Below are positions 1-8,228 of a stretch of 12,956 nt of DNA, piece after piece. The position numbers and the translations under genes are program-made. Under the pieces are notes generated by a model that had not been told where the DNA came from, ran no database searches, and saw nothing but the letters and a program-made list of their open reading frames with translations. The DNA lies in NCBI GenBank assembly GCA_910578785.1, contig CAJTSJ010000047.1, positions 1-12,956 of the forward strand. Reading direction: 5' to 3'. Source of the DNA: an uncultured Muribaculum sp. Lineage in GTDB: Bacteria > Bacteroidota > Bacteroidia > Bacteroidales > Muribaculaceae. Each line of letters opens with the position of its first letter. Position 1 is the stretch's first letter.

Positions 1-26
1 TAATGTAAAACTAAACAAACTCTTGC

Positions 27-3000
27 ATGAAGAACATTTGTTTTCAAATGAACCGAAAGGCATGGATAGTAGCTGTTATGCTCTTGTGCCTGTCCTTTCC
101 GGGTTTGGCTCAGAAGATTACCGTAAAGGGTAATGTCTCTGACTCTACCGGTGAGCCCCTAATCGGAGCGAGTGTGTTAGCCAAAGGTACCGCTGAAGGT
201 ACGGCTACTGACTTTGACGGTAATTTTACCCTCTCGGTCGAGCCTGATGCCATTCTGGTGGTGTCTTACGTAGGTTATGACACAAAAGAAGTGGCCGTCG
301 ACGGCCAGACCACAATCAATGTGGTGCTCTCCGAGAACAGTGTGATGCTTAACGAAGTCGTGGCCATCGGTTACGGTACCGTTAAGAAGAGCGACGCCAC
401 AGGCGCCGTGTCGGCAATCAAGCCGAGCGAGATTCAGGCCGGTCTGGCAACGTCGGCCCAGGACCTCCTCGTCGGACGCAGCCCCGGTGTCGTTGTCACC
501 ACAAGCGGTGGTCAGCCTGAAGGCGGAGCCAACATCCAGATTCGTGGTGGTGCATCGCTTTCCGCCTCAAATGAACCGCTTATCGTCATCGACGGTGTCC
601 CAATGGACACCAAGGGTACCCTTGGTTCCTCTAACCCTATGTCGCTGGTAAACCCGGAAAACATCGAGTCGATGACCATACTTAAGGATGCTTCCGCTAC
701 AGCCATCTATGGTAGCCGCGCGTCAAACGGTGTAATCATCATAACTACCAAGAAGGGCTCGTCAGGAAAGCCGGTAGTAAACTTCGCCGCAAACATGTAC
801 ATCAACACTCCGCGCAACTATGTGGATATGATGAACGCAGGCGAATTCTCCCGCTTTATAATCGACCGCTATGGCGAAGGTTCTCCTCAGGCAAGAGCTT
901 TGGGCAACGCCAATACCGACTGGCAGAAGGAAGTGCTCCGCACTACAGTGTCAAGCGACTACAACCTGAGCGTAGGCGGAACTTATAAGTTCCTTCCTTA
1001 CCGTGTATCGGTAAGCTATACCAACAACAACGGTATCATCCGCACTACCAAGATGGACCGCGTGACTGTGGGCATCAACCTGTCGCCCAAGTTCTTCGAC
1101 GGTCTGCTTTCGGTCAATGCAAACGTGCGCGGCGCATATCTTAAGAACCGCTACCACAGAGGCGAGACCCTCGGCAACGCCGTAGGATTCAACCCGACTC
1201 TGCCCGTATATGCCGCTGACGGCAACGTGTTCAACAACTACACCACTTACGTCGGCACAGGTGTGGCCGGTCCAAACTCGAAAGGCGACCAGATCAACAC
1301 TCTTAAGGCCATCAACCCCGTGTCGCTGATTAACGACTACCGATCAATCTCCGACGTTTACCAGAGCATCGGTAACATCCAGTTTGACCTCGCCATGCCG
1401 TTCCTTCCCGACCTTCATGCCAACTTGAACCTCGGATACGACATCAGCAAGTCGAACGTCAACAACAACACCGCCGCCAATTCGCCCCAGGCGTGGAAAG
1501 ACGGCAGCGACCTCCCCTACATAAAGGGTATGGTTGACGGCAAGGAAGTCGACCTGCTCGTGCCGGTAGGCGACATCGCCAACGGCGGATATTTCATCAA
1601 GAACACCAAGGACGGTGCAGGCCGCCACTACTACGAACATCAGGTTAAGGCCAACCTCCTTTTGGACTTCTATCTGAATTACAAGCATACATTCGAGGAA
1701 GCTTACTCCGACCTTGACGTGACCGCCGGTTATTCATGGCAGTCGTTCCGCTGGCAAGGCAAGAGCTACAACCGCATCAACTCCGGCGACTATGAAGGAT
1801 TCCAGGGGTATGCCACTTCAAATTACCGCAACGACCTCGCACTCGTTTCATTCTTCGGACGTGTAAACTATGCGTTTATGGGCAAGTATCTCGCCACTGT
1901 CACTGTCCGTGGCGACGGTACCTCGCGTTTCTCCAAAGACCACCGCTGGGGTACATTCCCGTCTGTGGCTCTCGGATGGCGTGTCATCGACGAAGACTTC
2001 ATGGAACCCGTCCGCGACATCTTCTCTGAATTAAAGCTACGTGCAGGCTGGGGTATCACCGGTCAGCAGGACATAGGCGACAACTATTTCCCCTATATGC
2101 CTATCTACACTATCGGTAACAACGGTAACCCGACTCCGAACACCACCTCATATCCCAACACCAAGCCCGGCGACAGCGGCTACATCAACGTCATCAAGCC
2201 CAACGGCTACAATTCAGACCTTAAGTGGGAAGAGACCACCACATGGAACGTCGGTCTTGATTTCGGATTGTTGAACAACCGTATCAGCGGTAGCTTTGAC
2301 TTCTACAAGCGTAAGACCAAGGATCTTCTTACCTGGTCGACCGTAGCGGCCGGTTCAAACCTCACCAACGCGATGAACACAAACATCGGCGACCTTGAGA
2401 ACACCGGTATCGAATTCAATGTCAACGCACGTCCTGTCGTGACCCAGGACTTCACCTGGATTACCGACTTCAACATCTCCTGGAACCACAACAAGATTAC
2501 CAAGCTTACGGCAGGCGACGATCCCGACTACTTCATTGCCACCGGTAGTATCTCGGCAGGTACCGGAACCAACATCCAGGCCCACAAGGTAGGATATCCG
2601 GCTTATAGCTTCTACGTTTACCAGCAGGTATATGACGTGAACGGCAAGCCTATCGAAGGTCAGTACGTTGACCGCAACGGCGACGGACAGATCACTGAAG
2701 CCGACAAGTACATGTACCACAGCCGCGACCCGAAGGTAGTGTTCACTTGGAGCAATACATTCAACTATAAGAACTGGGACTTCGGAATCGTGCTCCGCGC
2801 CAACATCGGCAACTGGGTATACAATGACTTCGAGGCATCCAACACTTCAATCTCCGCCACTGCATCCGCACCTCTCAGCAACCTTATGGCCGGTCGTCAT
2901 CTGTTCAACGACCTTGGCGTGCAGGGTGTGCAGAGCGACTACTTCGTGCGCAATGCATCGTTCCTCCGCTGCGACAACATCACTGTCGGCTATACCTGGC

Positions 3001-3167
3001 CTTCGCTTCTTAACGACGCACTTCGTCTGCGCGTATACGGCGCCGTACAGAATCCGTTCGTAATCACCAAGTACAACGGCCTTGATCCTGAAGTATTCTC
3101 AGGCATCGACCGCGAGGTTTATCCGCGTCCTGTCACCGTATCGTTTGGTGTTGTAGCTCAGTTCTAA
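27..3167 (+). CDS. susC: SusC/RagA-type TonB-dependent outer-membrane glycan transporter
   Basis: This is an outer-membrane beta-barrel porin that imports oligosaccharides delivered by its SusD partner, using TonB-ExbBD energy. Of 1046 residues, about 1-29 form a signal peptide (hydrophobic stretch 12-26, ending GLAQ). Residues 30-102 are a carboxypeptidase-regulatory-like domain (GEPLIGASV, DFDGNFTL, VSYVGYD), as usual in the SusC family. A TonB-box-like segment NEVVAIGY follows at 109-116, then the plug domain with the SusC/RagA signature DASATAIYGSRASNGVIIIT at 221-240. The rest is barrel, ending in the aromatic C-terminus VVAQF. There is no extra N-terminal STN domain, so direct anti-sigma signalling is not suggested. 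An EF-hand-like loop lies at 882-893. The in-frame ATG at 48 is an alternative start that also leaves a signal peptide. It is the first gene of a four-gene operon; its promoter lies outside the window. The family is certain; the substrate is not. Confidence 0.96.
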   Translation: MKNICFQMNRKAWIVAVMLLCLSFPGLAQKITVKGNVSDSTGEPLIGASVLAKGTAEGTATDFDGNFTLSVEPDAILVVSYVGYDTKEVAVDGQTTINVVLSENSVMLNEVVAIGYGTVKKSDATGAVSAIKPSEIQAGLATSAQDLLVGRSPGVVVTTSGGQPEGGANIQIRGGASLSASNEPLIVIDGVPMDTKGTLGSSNPMSLVNPENIESMTILKDASATAIYGSRASNGVIIITTKKGSSGKPVVNFAANMYINTPRNYVDMMNAGEFSRFIIDRYGEGSPQARALGNANTDWQKEVLRTTVSSDYNLSVGGTYKFLPYRVSVSYTNNNGIIRTTKMDRVTVGINLSPKFFDGLLSVNANVRGAYLKNRYHRGETLGNAVGFNPTLPVYAADGNVFNNYTTYVGTGVAGPNSKGDQINTLKAINPVSLINDYRSISDVYQSIGNIQFDLAMPFLPDLHANLNLGYDISKSNVNNNTAANSPQAWKDGSDLPYIKGMVDGKEVDLLVPVGDIANGGYFIKNTKDGAGRHYYEHQVKANLLLDFYLNYKHTFEEAYSDLDVTAGYSWQSFRWQGKSYNRINSGDYEGFQGYATSNYRNDLALVSFFGRVNYAFMGKYLATVTVRGDGTSRFSKDHRWGTFPSVALGWRVIDEDFMEPVRDIFSELKLRAGWGITGQQDIGDNYFPYMPIYTIGNNGNPTPNTTSYPNTKPGDSGYINVIKPNGYNSDLKWEETTTWNVGLDFGLLNNRISGSFDFYKRKTKDLLTWSTVAAGSNLTNAMNTNIGDLENTGIEFNVNARPVVTQDFTWITDFNISWNHNKITKLTAGDDPDYFIATGSISAGTGTNIQAHKVGYPAYSFYVYQQVYDVNGKPIEGQYVDRNGDGQITEADKYMYHSRDPKVVFTWSNTFNYKNWDFGIVLRANIGNWVYNDFEASNTSISATASAPLSNLMAGRHLFNDLGVQGVQSDYFVRNASFLRCDNITVGYTWPSLLNDALRLRVYGAVQNPFVITKYNGLDPEVFSGIDREVYPRPVTVSFGVVAQF

Positions 3168-3188
3168 ACCATTTAAGATATTACTACA

Positions 3189-4766
3189 ATGATTATAAAT
3201 AAGATTAAATCCATATCGATTGCCTGCGTCGCTACGCTGGCACTGGGCGCCACGGTGACCTCCTGTGTCGATGACCTGAATGTGGAGCCTAAGAATCCGA
3301 GCAATCTTACCGATCTGTCAAACGGCGACCAATACTATCAATTCCTCGCGCAGGTCTACGGCGGTCTGACATTGTCGGGTGTCAACGGAGGCAGTGACAT
3401 CACTGTCGACGACCCTGGAGCCGGTGTGTATACCCGTCAGCTCTGGAACCTCCAGGAACTTTGTACCGACGAAGCCTTCATCGGCAAGAACTGGAACGAT
3501 GCCGGTCTTGACGAACTCGACTATTCTACCTGGTCGGCCGACAACCACTGGCTTTATGAGTCGATGTCGCGATTCACTTTGCAGATTAACATCTGCAACG
3601 AGTTCCTTCGCAAAATCGACGGAGCCGCTTCGGTGGAGAATCCCGTTTCGGCCGAGGAGATAGCCCGTATGAAGTGTGAGGCCCGCACGCTGCGCGCTCT
3701 GTCATACTATCATATCATGGACTGCTTCGGTGTAGGCCCATATGTTACCGAAGACCACAAAATCGGTACCGTTCCCGAAACCATGAAGCGCGAGCAGATG
3801 TTCCCGCTCGTAGTCGAGGATCTTAAGGAGGCTGTCCAGGGTCTTCCTCTTGCCGCCGACCAGGTCTACGGACGTGTATCGCGCGAAGCAGGCTATATGC
3901 TGCTTGCCAAACTTTACCTTAACGCCGAAGTCTATACCGGAACTCCGATGTGGCAGGAATGCGCCACCGCTTGTCAGGAGATTCTTAAGACCAACAGTAC
4001 ACTTGCTCCGGAATACAAGTATCTGTTCTGCGGAAGCAACGACAAGTATGTCGGCACCGGTGAAATAATCTGGGGTGTACCTCAGGACAACTCCTATACA
4101 CAGTCTTACGGAGGCACAACCTATCTCGGCATGGGTGCCTACAATGTAAGCATCGACGAGAACCTCCAGAAGCGTCTCGGTATCAGCGGTACAGGCTGGG
4201 GTGGTCCGCGTGTGCGTCCCGAACTTGCCAACGTCATCTCCAAGGCCGACAAGCGCTACCTGTTCTACACCGACGGACTGGCCAACAACCTTTCCGACAT
4301 CGGCGACTGGCAGCTTCCCGGCGGTTCTGGCTACATGTGTATCAAGTATGTCTACACCAACGAGTCTGACTATTACAACGAAAGCGGAAGCGTAAGCCTC
4401 AACACATTCAACAATGCCGACTGGCCTCTGTTCCGACTGGCCGATACATTCCTGATGTTGGCCGAATGTCAGCTTCACGGCGTCAACTGCAACGGCAAGT
4501 CCTATTTCGACCAGGTACGTGCCCGTGCAGGTCTCGACCCCGTCGACCTGACCGCCGACAATCTGCTTGACGAACGCGCCCGCGAACTTTATTGGGAGGG
4601 CCACCGCCGCAGCGACCTTATCCGCTTCGGTAAGTTTACAGGTTCAAGCTACGTATGGTCATGGAAGGGCGGTATAGAAGCCGGACAGGGCATCGAGTCG
4701 TTCCGCAATCTGTATGCCGTTCCTACCCAGTACATCAACACCCTCGGCCAGAACGCCGGTTATTAA
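3189..4766 (+). CDS. susD: SusD/RagB-type glycan-binding surface lipoprotein
   Basis: This is the alpha-helical, TPR-like lipoprotein that lids the SusC barrel and binds the oligosaccharide at the cell surface. Its 525 residues start with a lipoprotein signal peptide whose lipobox is TVTSC (Cys26), followed by VDD. SusD-family landmarks are EARTLRALSYYHIMDCFG (164-181), SREAGYMLLAKLYLNAEVYTG without its first residue (232-251), LFRLADTFLMLAECQLHG (414-431), DERARELYWEGHRRSDLIRF (461-480) and a C-terminal N-x-G-Y ending. SYGGTTYL (306-313) and WSWKGG (490-495) resemble, from memory, matching segments of the Bacteroides thetaiotaomicron starch-binding SusD. The aromatic residues that contact starch there cannot be aligned confidently here. 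It begins 21 bases after the susC stop, so co-transcription is almost certain. An alpha-glucan ligand is plausible but is an inference. Confidence 0.95.
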   Translation: MIINKIKSISIACVATLALGATVTSCVDDLNVEPKNPSNLTDLSNGDQYYQFLAQVYGGLTLSGVNGGSDITVDDPGAGVYTRQLWNLQELCTDEAFIGKNWNDAGLDELDYSTWSADNHWLYESMSRFTLQINICNEFLRKIDGAASVENPVSAEEIARMKCEARTLRALSYYHIMDCFGVGPYVTEDHKIGTVPETMKREQMFPLVVEDLKEAVQGLPLAADQVYGRVSREAGYMLLAKLYLNAEVYTGTPMWQECATACQEILKTNSTLAPEYKYLFCGSNDKYVGTGEIIWGVPQDNSYTQSYGGTTYLGMGAYNVSIDENLQKRLGISGTGWGGPRVRPELANVISKADKRYLFYTDGLANNLSDIGDWQLPGGSGYMCIKYVYTNESDYYNESGSVSLNTFNNADWPLFRLADTFLMLAECQLHGVNCNGKSYFDQVRARAGLDPVDLTADNLLDERARELYWEGHRRSDLIRFGKFTGSSYVWSWKGGIEAGQGIESFRNLYAVPTQYINTLGQNAGY

Positions 4767-4806
4767 TTGATAATTGAAGTAACCACCATTAATAAGTAAC
4801 AGACTT

Positions 4807-5754
4807 ATGAAAAAGATATTATTGCTTTTTGCCGTGCTTCTGACCGCCGTGACATTCTCTGCATGTTCCGACGACGAAGACCCCAAGGCATATAAGCCCA
4901 CCGATAAGAATTTCTTGAATGTGCCGCCGCTGTCGCAGCAGACCTACGACCTTCAGACGGCCGGTACAGTTCAGCTGACATGCTCTCAGCCCGACTATGG
5001 CGTGGGCACGACCCCTATGTACGGTGTGCAGGTGTCGCTCAGCGAGGATTTCACCACAGTGCCTACCGGCGAATACGTCTATGACGAAAGCGCCGCAGTG
5101 GCCTATGTGGAGCTTCCCTACAGCACCACAAACACCACTCTTGAAGTGCCTGCGAAGGACGTTGCCAACGGCATCAGCACCTTGCTCGGCTACAGCGACA
5201 TCAGCCAGTACGAAGGCCGCACCCCTTACAGCGGTCCGCTCTACATGCGCGTCCGTTCATACTTCCCGAGTCTTGACGGCGAGATGGCCGACTTCTACTC
5301 GATTGAATCCAACGTTGTCAAGCTTGACAATGTCCTCGGGTATGCCACGGTACGCCAGCCTGCATGGATCTACCTCGTAGGTGCTCCAGAAGGTTGGGCA
5401 GGTCCTGTCGAAGCCAATGCCGAGCATTATGAACCATGGAAGCTTTATGAAGCCGACAATGCTATCGGAAGCGACATCTACAGCGCCACATTTATGATTC
5501 CTGACGGACAGTTTGTGTTCCGTTTCTACAAAGGTCTGACCGGATGGGACGATGACTCTTACGGTTCGCAGAAGGACGACAATCCGATGGACATCGCTTT
5601 TGACGGCGACGCATATTCAGGCCCGATAGTCAAGGGTAAGGGTTCTTATCAGGTTCCCGGCTGGACTGCAAACTATGTCAAGATGACTGTCAACTTGAAG
5701 TCAATGTCGGTTGAATTCGATATTGTAGATGCCGAAGGCAATCCGATTGAATAA
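4807..5754 (+). CDS. SusE-like surface lipoprotein with one carbohydrate-binding-like module
   Basis: This is a likely outer-membrane, surface-exposed lipoprotein that helps hold glycan near the SusCD complex. Its 315 residues begin with a lipoprotein signal ending FSAC (Cys20) followed by SDDED, which fits the acidic surface-export signal described for Bacteroides lipoproteins. Residues about 35-175 form a beta-rich Ig-like region like the SusE N-terminal domain (NVPPLSQQTYDL, YGVQVSLSEDF, PLYMRVRSYF). Residues about 185-308 look like one starch-binding-type module (WIYLVGAPEGWAG, YSATFMIPDGQFVFRFYKG, VKMTVNLKSMSVEFDI). B. thetaiotaomicron SusE is longer (about 387 residues) and has two modules, so this protein is a shorter version. 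It lies 40 bases after susD and 28 bases before the SusF-like gene. The family is assigned from position and motifs; the ligand is unknown. Confidence 0.85.
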   Translation: MKKILLLFAVLLTAVTFSACSDDEDPKAYKPTDKNFLNVPPLSQQTYDLQTAGTVQLTCSQPDYGVGTTPMYGVQVSLSEDFTTVPTGEYVYDESAAVAYVELPYSTTNTTLEVPAKDVANGISTLLGYSDISQYEGRTPYSGPLYMRVRSYFPSLDGEMADFYSIESNVVKLDNVLGYATVRQPAWIYLVGAPEGWAGPVEANAEHYEPWKLYEADNAIGSDIYSATFMIPDGQFVFRFYKGLTGWDDDSYGSQKDDNPMDIAFDGDAYSGPIVKGKGSYQVPGWTANYVKMTVNLKSMSVEFDIVDAEGNPIE

Positions 5755-5782
5755 TGGTTAAACTTTTAATTCCTTAGAAATA

Positions 5783-7225
5783 ATGAAATTAAGACTAAAT
5801 ATCGCTCTTTTCGCGGCGCTCGCTCTCGGATTGGCCGCGTGCAGCGACGATGAATACAAAGGCATAGCCCAGGTGACTCCGGCAGAGCCGACAATGCCGG
5901 CCGACGGTATCACGGCTGTGGATGTCGTGGCTAACGGCGCGGCTGTGGACCTTAACGACGGTGCCGCACGGTTGCTTAACGTCACCGAACTCAAGGACTT
6001 CCCGGCAGGAAGCGAGCTTCATGTGGTGATGAAGGTGGCTAAGGACCAGTCGATGGCCGATGCACAGAACGTAGTGATGGTGACCACCGACGGCGTCGAC
6101 GGCGCAGTCAAGTCATGCAATGCTCCGAACACAGAATTCAATAAGGCCATACAAGCTCTGTTTGGAAAGAATCCTTCGGAAAAGACCGTCTATGTCAACT
6201 ATACCGCCTATGCGGTCGACGGAACTTCGTCGGTGCTTCTCGGTGCGGTCGGTGCCGCCCAGATGCTGAAGGTGACTCCGATGGATCTCGGCTATGAGAT
6301 TGAACCGGAATACTATCTGGTCAACACCCTTGACAACAGCACTTACAAGATGAACCACAGCAACCAGGATGTCTATGACGATCCCTCCTTCTCGGTAGTA
6401 ATCAATGTCGGTGGAGAGGGCTTTGCCTGGAAGGTGGCTCCCGCTTCGGCTGTGGCCTCGCTTGACGACTCAAAGCTCTATGGCAATGCCGAGCCTGTGG
6501 CTCTGGCTACTGAAGGCGCTCTGGCGCTCGGTGCCGAGGCCGGCGACTTCGAAGAGGTCGGCCCGTATCAGTTCACTGTCAATATGGAAGCCCTCACGTT
6601 TGAATACAAGAGTGCTTACAAGGCTCTCTACGTGGTCGGCGGTGCTCAGGGCTGGAGCCCTGCGGGATCATCGCAGATGACCACCAAGGACTATGAGACT
6701 TATGGCGGATTTGTTCCGGTCGACGGCGAGTTCAAGATTATCACTACCGGCGGACCCGACTGGTCGGAACCGCAGATCGGCAGCTGTGAGTTTGCCAAGG
6801 ACGGCGACTCCTATGTGGCCGTTGCCAAGTTCGAACAGGGTCAGGCCGGCAATATGTCGGGCATTCCGACCGGCCTGTGGGCATTGACCTTCAAGATGAG
6901 CGATAAGACCATGAAGGCTTCGCCTGTCACTTCGCTTGAATTTATCGGCGACGCTACCGGAGGATGGGGCGATGCCGATGTCCAGGCTCTCAATCCTGTA
7001 GGCGAGGGCGCAGTGGCTGTGGTATGGGAAGGCAACATCACCTTCTCCGGAAGCGGCGAATATAAGATTCGTGCCAACCACGGTTGGTCGTTCAGCCTCG
7101 GAGGTGCAGCCGACCAGCTGATTTGGGACGGAAGCAACATCGCTTCGCCCGCGGCCGGCACCTATAAGGTCACATTGAACCTAAACGACCCTGTTGTTCA
7201 TTTGGACATGCAGAAGGTTGATTAG
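5783..7225 (+). CDS. SusF-like surface lipoprotein with three carbohydrate-binding-like modules
   Basis: This is a likely surface glycan-binding lipoprotein and the last gene of the Sus-like operon. Its 480 residues begin with a lipoprotein signal ending GLAAC (Cys20) followed by SDDEY, again an acidic surface-export pattern. Residues about 30-165 are an Ig-like SusE/F N-terminal region. Three beta-sandwich modules of about 100 residues then follow: about 172-276 (EPEYYLVNTLDNS, FSVVINVGGEGFAWKV), 280-383 (ALYVVGGAQGWSP, GEFKIITTGGPDWSEPQIG) and 384-478 (LEFIGDATGGWGD, GEYKIRANHGWSFSLGG, GTYKVTLNLNDPVVHLDM). Total length and module count resemble B. thetaiotaomicron SusF (about 485 residues, three modules). 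Each module keeps Trp and Tyr residues that could stack on sugar rings, but actual binding sites are not shown. A strong terminator starts 24 bases downstream. Confidence 0.86.
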   Translation: MKLRLNIALFAALALGLAACSDDEYKGIAQVTPAEPTMPADGITAVDVVANGAAVDLNDGAARLLNVTELKDFPAGSELHVVMKVAKDQSMADAQNVVMVTTDGVDGAVKSCNAPNTEFNKAIQALFGKNPSEKTVYVNYTAYAVDGTSSVLLGAVGAAQMLKVTPMDLGYEIEPEYYLVNTLDNSTYKMNHSNQDVYDDPSFSVVINVGGEGFAWKVAPASAVASLDDSKLYGNAEPVALATEGALALGAEAGDFEEVGPYQFTVNMEALTFEYKSAYKALYVVGGAQGWSPAGSSQMTTKDYETYGGFVPVDGEFKIITTGGPDWSEPQIGSCEFAKDGDSYVAVAKFEQGQAGNMSGIPTGLWALTFKMSDKTMKASPVTSLEFIGDATGGWGDADVQALNPVGEGAVAVVWEGNITFSGSGEYKIRANHGWSFSLGGAADQLIWDGSNIASPAAGTYKVTLNLNDPVVHLDMQKVD

Positions 7226-7248
7226 TACTGATAATTATCTCAGTCCAT

Positions 7249-7279
7249 GGCGCGGTCCCCTCGGGGCCGCGCCTTTTTT
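7249..7279 (+). terminator. Intrinsic terminator of the Sus-like operon
   Basis: A GC-rich hairpin has outer arms GGCGCGG (7249-7255) and CCGCGCC (7267-7273), extended inward by CCC/GGG pairs with one T-G wobble, leaving a three-base loop. Six T residues follow directly (7274-7279). It lies 24 bases after the SusF-like stop codon and is a textbook rho-independent terminator, closing the susC-to-SusF unit and separating it from the acetyltransferase region. Confidence 0.93.
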
Positions 7280-7363
7280 CATCAAATAACCTATGAAACT
7301 GAAAAACGGCAGTGAACAAGCTTAGGACTCAAATCCTTATATTCTAAAATAAGAAGTTGCAAG

Positions 7364-7579
7364 ATGGATAAACGTTCTATATATTCGAGGTTCAAGGCTA
7401 TGGTCTCGCTGAGGTCCGGCAGTCCGGATATAACGGGTGAGATATGCATATCAGGCGGAAGGGCGAGCCGCGGTTATCTCGGCAATCCTTCCGGGCAGAA
7501 GAACTTTGGCACGCGTGTAGAGCCGGATGAGGTCGACATGGATTCGTTGCCGGCAGGAATGAAGGAGGGCGGGATATGA
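7364..7579 (+). CDS. Small hypothetical ORF with an adenylation-domain-like motif (doubtful gene)
   Basis: This is a 71-codon ORF whose TGA stop overlaps the ATG of the acetyltransferase (ATGA, 7576-7579), an arrangement typical of translational coupling and the main reason to list it. The product is basic at the N-terminus, with no signal peptide or membrane segment. Residues about 25-40 (GEICISGGRASRGYLG) resemble the A5/A6 core region of AMP-binding adenylation domains (GELxIxGxGxARGYL), followed by NPSGQKNF where those proteins have N-x-PExTxxxF. The sequences on either side do not match such domains, and 71 residues are far too few for an adenylation enzyme. It may therefore be a remnant, a true small protein or chance. 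No clear promoter is visible in the 138 bases before it. Function unknown. Confidence 0.4.
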   Translation: MDKRSIYSRFKAMVSLRSGSPDITGEICISGGRASRGYLGNPSGQKNFGTRVEPDEVDMDSLPAGMKEGGI

Positions 7580-8034
7580 CAATTACAATTAGGCAGATAA
7601 CATCCGTGCCGACGCTGATGTATTGGCGAGCCGAGGTAATCGGAAACGTGTTCGGCGTGGAGCCGTCGCGCAGATTGCTTGTCGCCAACCGCCGGTATTA
7701 CAGGTCGCATATCGCCGACAATACCCATCTGGCCTTTGTGGCTGACTGCGATGGAGAGGATGCCGGATGCGGGGCCTTGTGCCTGACCGACGAGCTTCCG
7801 TCGCCCGACAATCCGACAGGCAGGTGCGCCTATCTTATGAACATCTATGTCCGTGAGCCTTTCCGAGGCAGAGGGATAGCACATAGGATTGTGCGCAGGC
7901 TGGTTGAGGAGGCGCGTAAGCGTGAATGCGGAAAGATATATCTTGAAACCGCCGTTGAGGGAAAATCGCTATATTTGTCGTCGGGATTCGGCGAAATGTC
8001 AGATATGATGAAACATTACGATTCGGAAAGTTGA
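7576..8034 (+). CDS. GNAT-family N-acetyltransferase
   Basis: This is a cytoplasmic acetyltransferase predicted to transfer the acetyl group of acetyl-CoA to an amine of an unknown small molecule or protein. Its 152 residues are a normal single-domain GNAT length. The acetyl-CoA pyrophosphate loop (motif A) is R97-G-R-G100-I-A102, fitting R/Q-x-x-G-x-G/A, preceded by the beta4 strand CAYLMNIYVREPFRG and followed by the helix IVRRLVEEARKRECGKIYLET. The C-terminal motif B region is SLYLSSGFGEMSDMMKHY, including the common Y-x-x-x-GF signature. The N-terminal half (WRAEVIGNVFGV, HLAFVADCDGEDAGCGAL) matches beta1-beta3. The start is fixed by the ATGA overlap with the small ORF upstream. No terminator is visible directly after it. 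Substrate cannot be told from sequence. Confidence 0.9.
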   Translation: MTITIRQITSVPTLMYWRAEVIGNVFGVEPSRRLLVANRRYYRSHIADNTHLAFVADCDGEDAGCGALCLTDELPSPDNPTGRCAYLMNIYVREPFRGRGIAHRIVRRLVEEARKRECGKIYLETAVEGKSLYLSSGFGEMSDMMKHYDSES

Positions 8035-8074
8035 AATAGAAAGTCTCCACAGCCTTTGTGCCGTTTAATCGGTA

Positions 8075-8177
8075 AGAACCATTGCGTCAGAAAACGTTAC
8101 CGACGCCTCGGCCGCTCGAACGAATCTGCATAACGATCGACCGCCTCAGCGTTTACAAAAATTAGGTAACGGGTTCT
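8075..8177. repeat. Bipartite inverted repeat in the gap before the MFS gene
   Basis: The left side carries AGAACC (8075-8080) and CGTTACC (8095-8101). The right side carries GGTAACG and GGTTCT directly joined (8165-8177). Both pairs are perfect complements (7 and 6 bases) in nested order, so an RNA could form a 13-base-pair stem with a 14-base bulge on the left side, enclosing about 63 bases. The noncoding stretch 8035-8228 shows no coding sequence, T-run or other recognised element. It could be a structured RNA, a degraded remnant or a protein-binding site; chance is also possible. Confidence 0.35.
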
Positions 8178-8228
8178 CAATCTGTATCTGCCAATTCTGT
8201 CTTAGTGGCTTTCGGCCTGTAACATTTG

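Noticed and set aside
1344..1688. Open frame on the - strand inside susC
   Set aside because: It is antisense to the SusC barrel, has no domain or start context, and is explained by codon bias.
3702..4604. A 300-codon open frame on the - strand inside the susD gene
   Set aside because: It lies fully antisense to a convincing SusD coding sequence, its translation shows no recognisable domain, and such open antisense frames are common with GC-rich third positions.
7310..7360. A sequence resembling part of a leucine tRNA (GACTCAAATCC as an anticodon-loop-like segment)
   Set aside because: The 7-base loop leaves a mismatched stem (one A short of the usual form), and no acceptor stem or T arm can be built around it, so it is at most a chance match.
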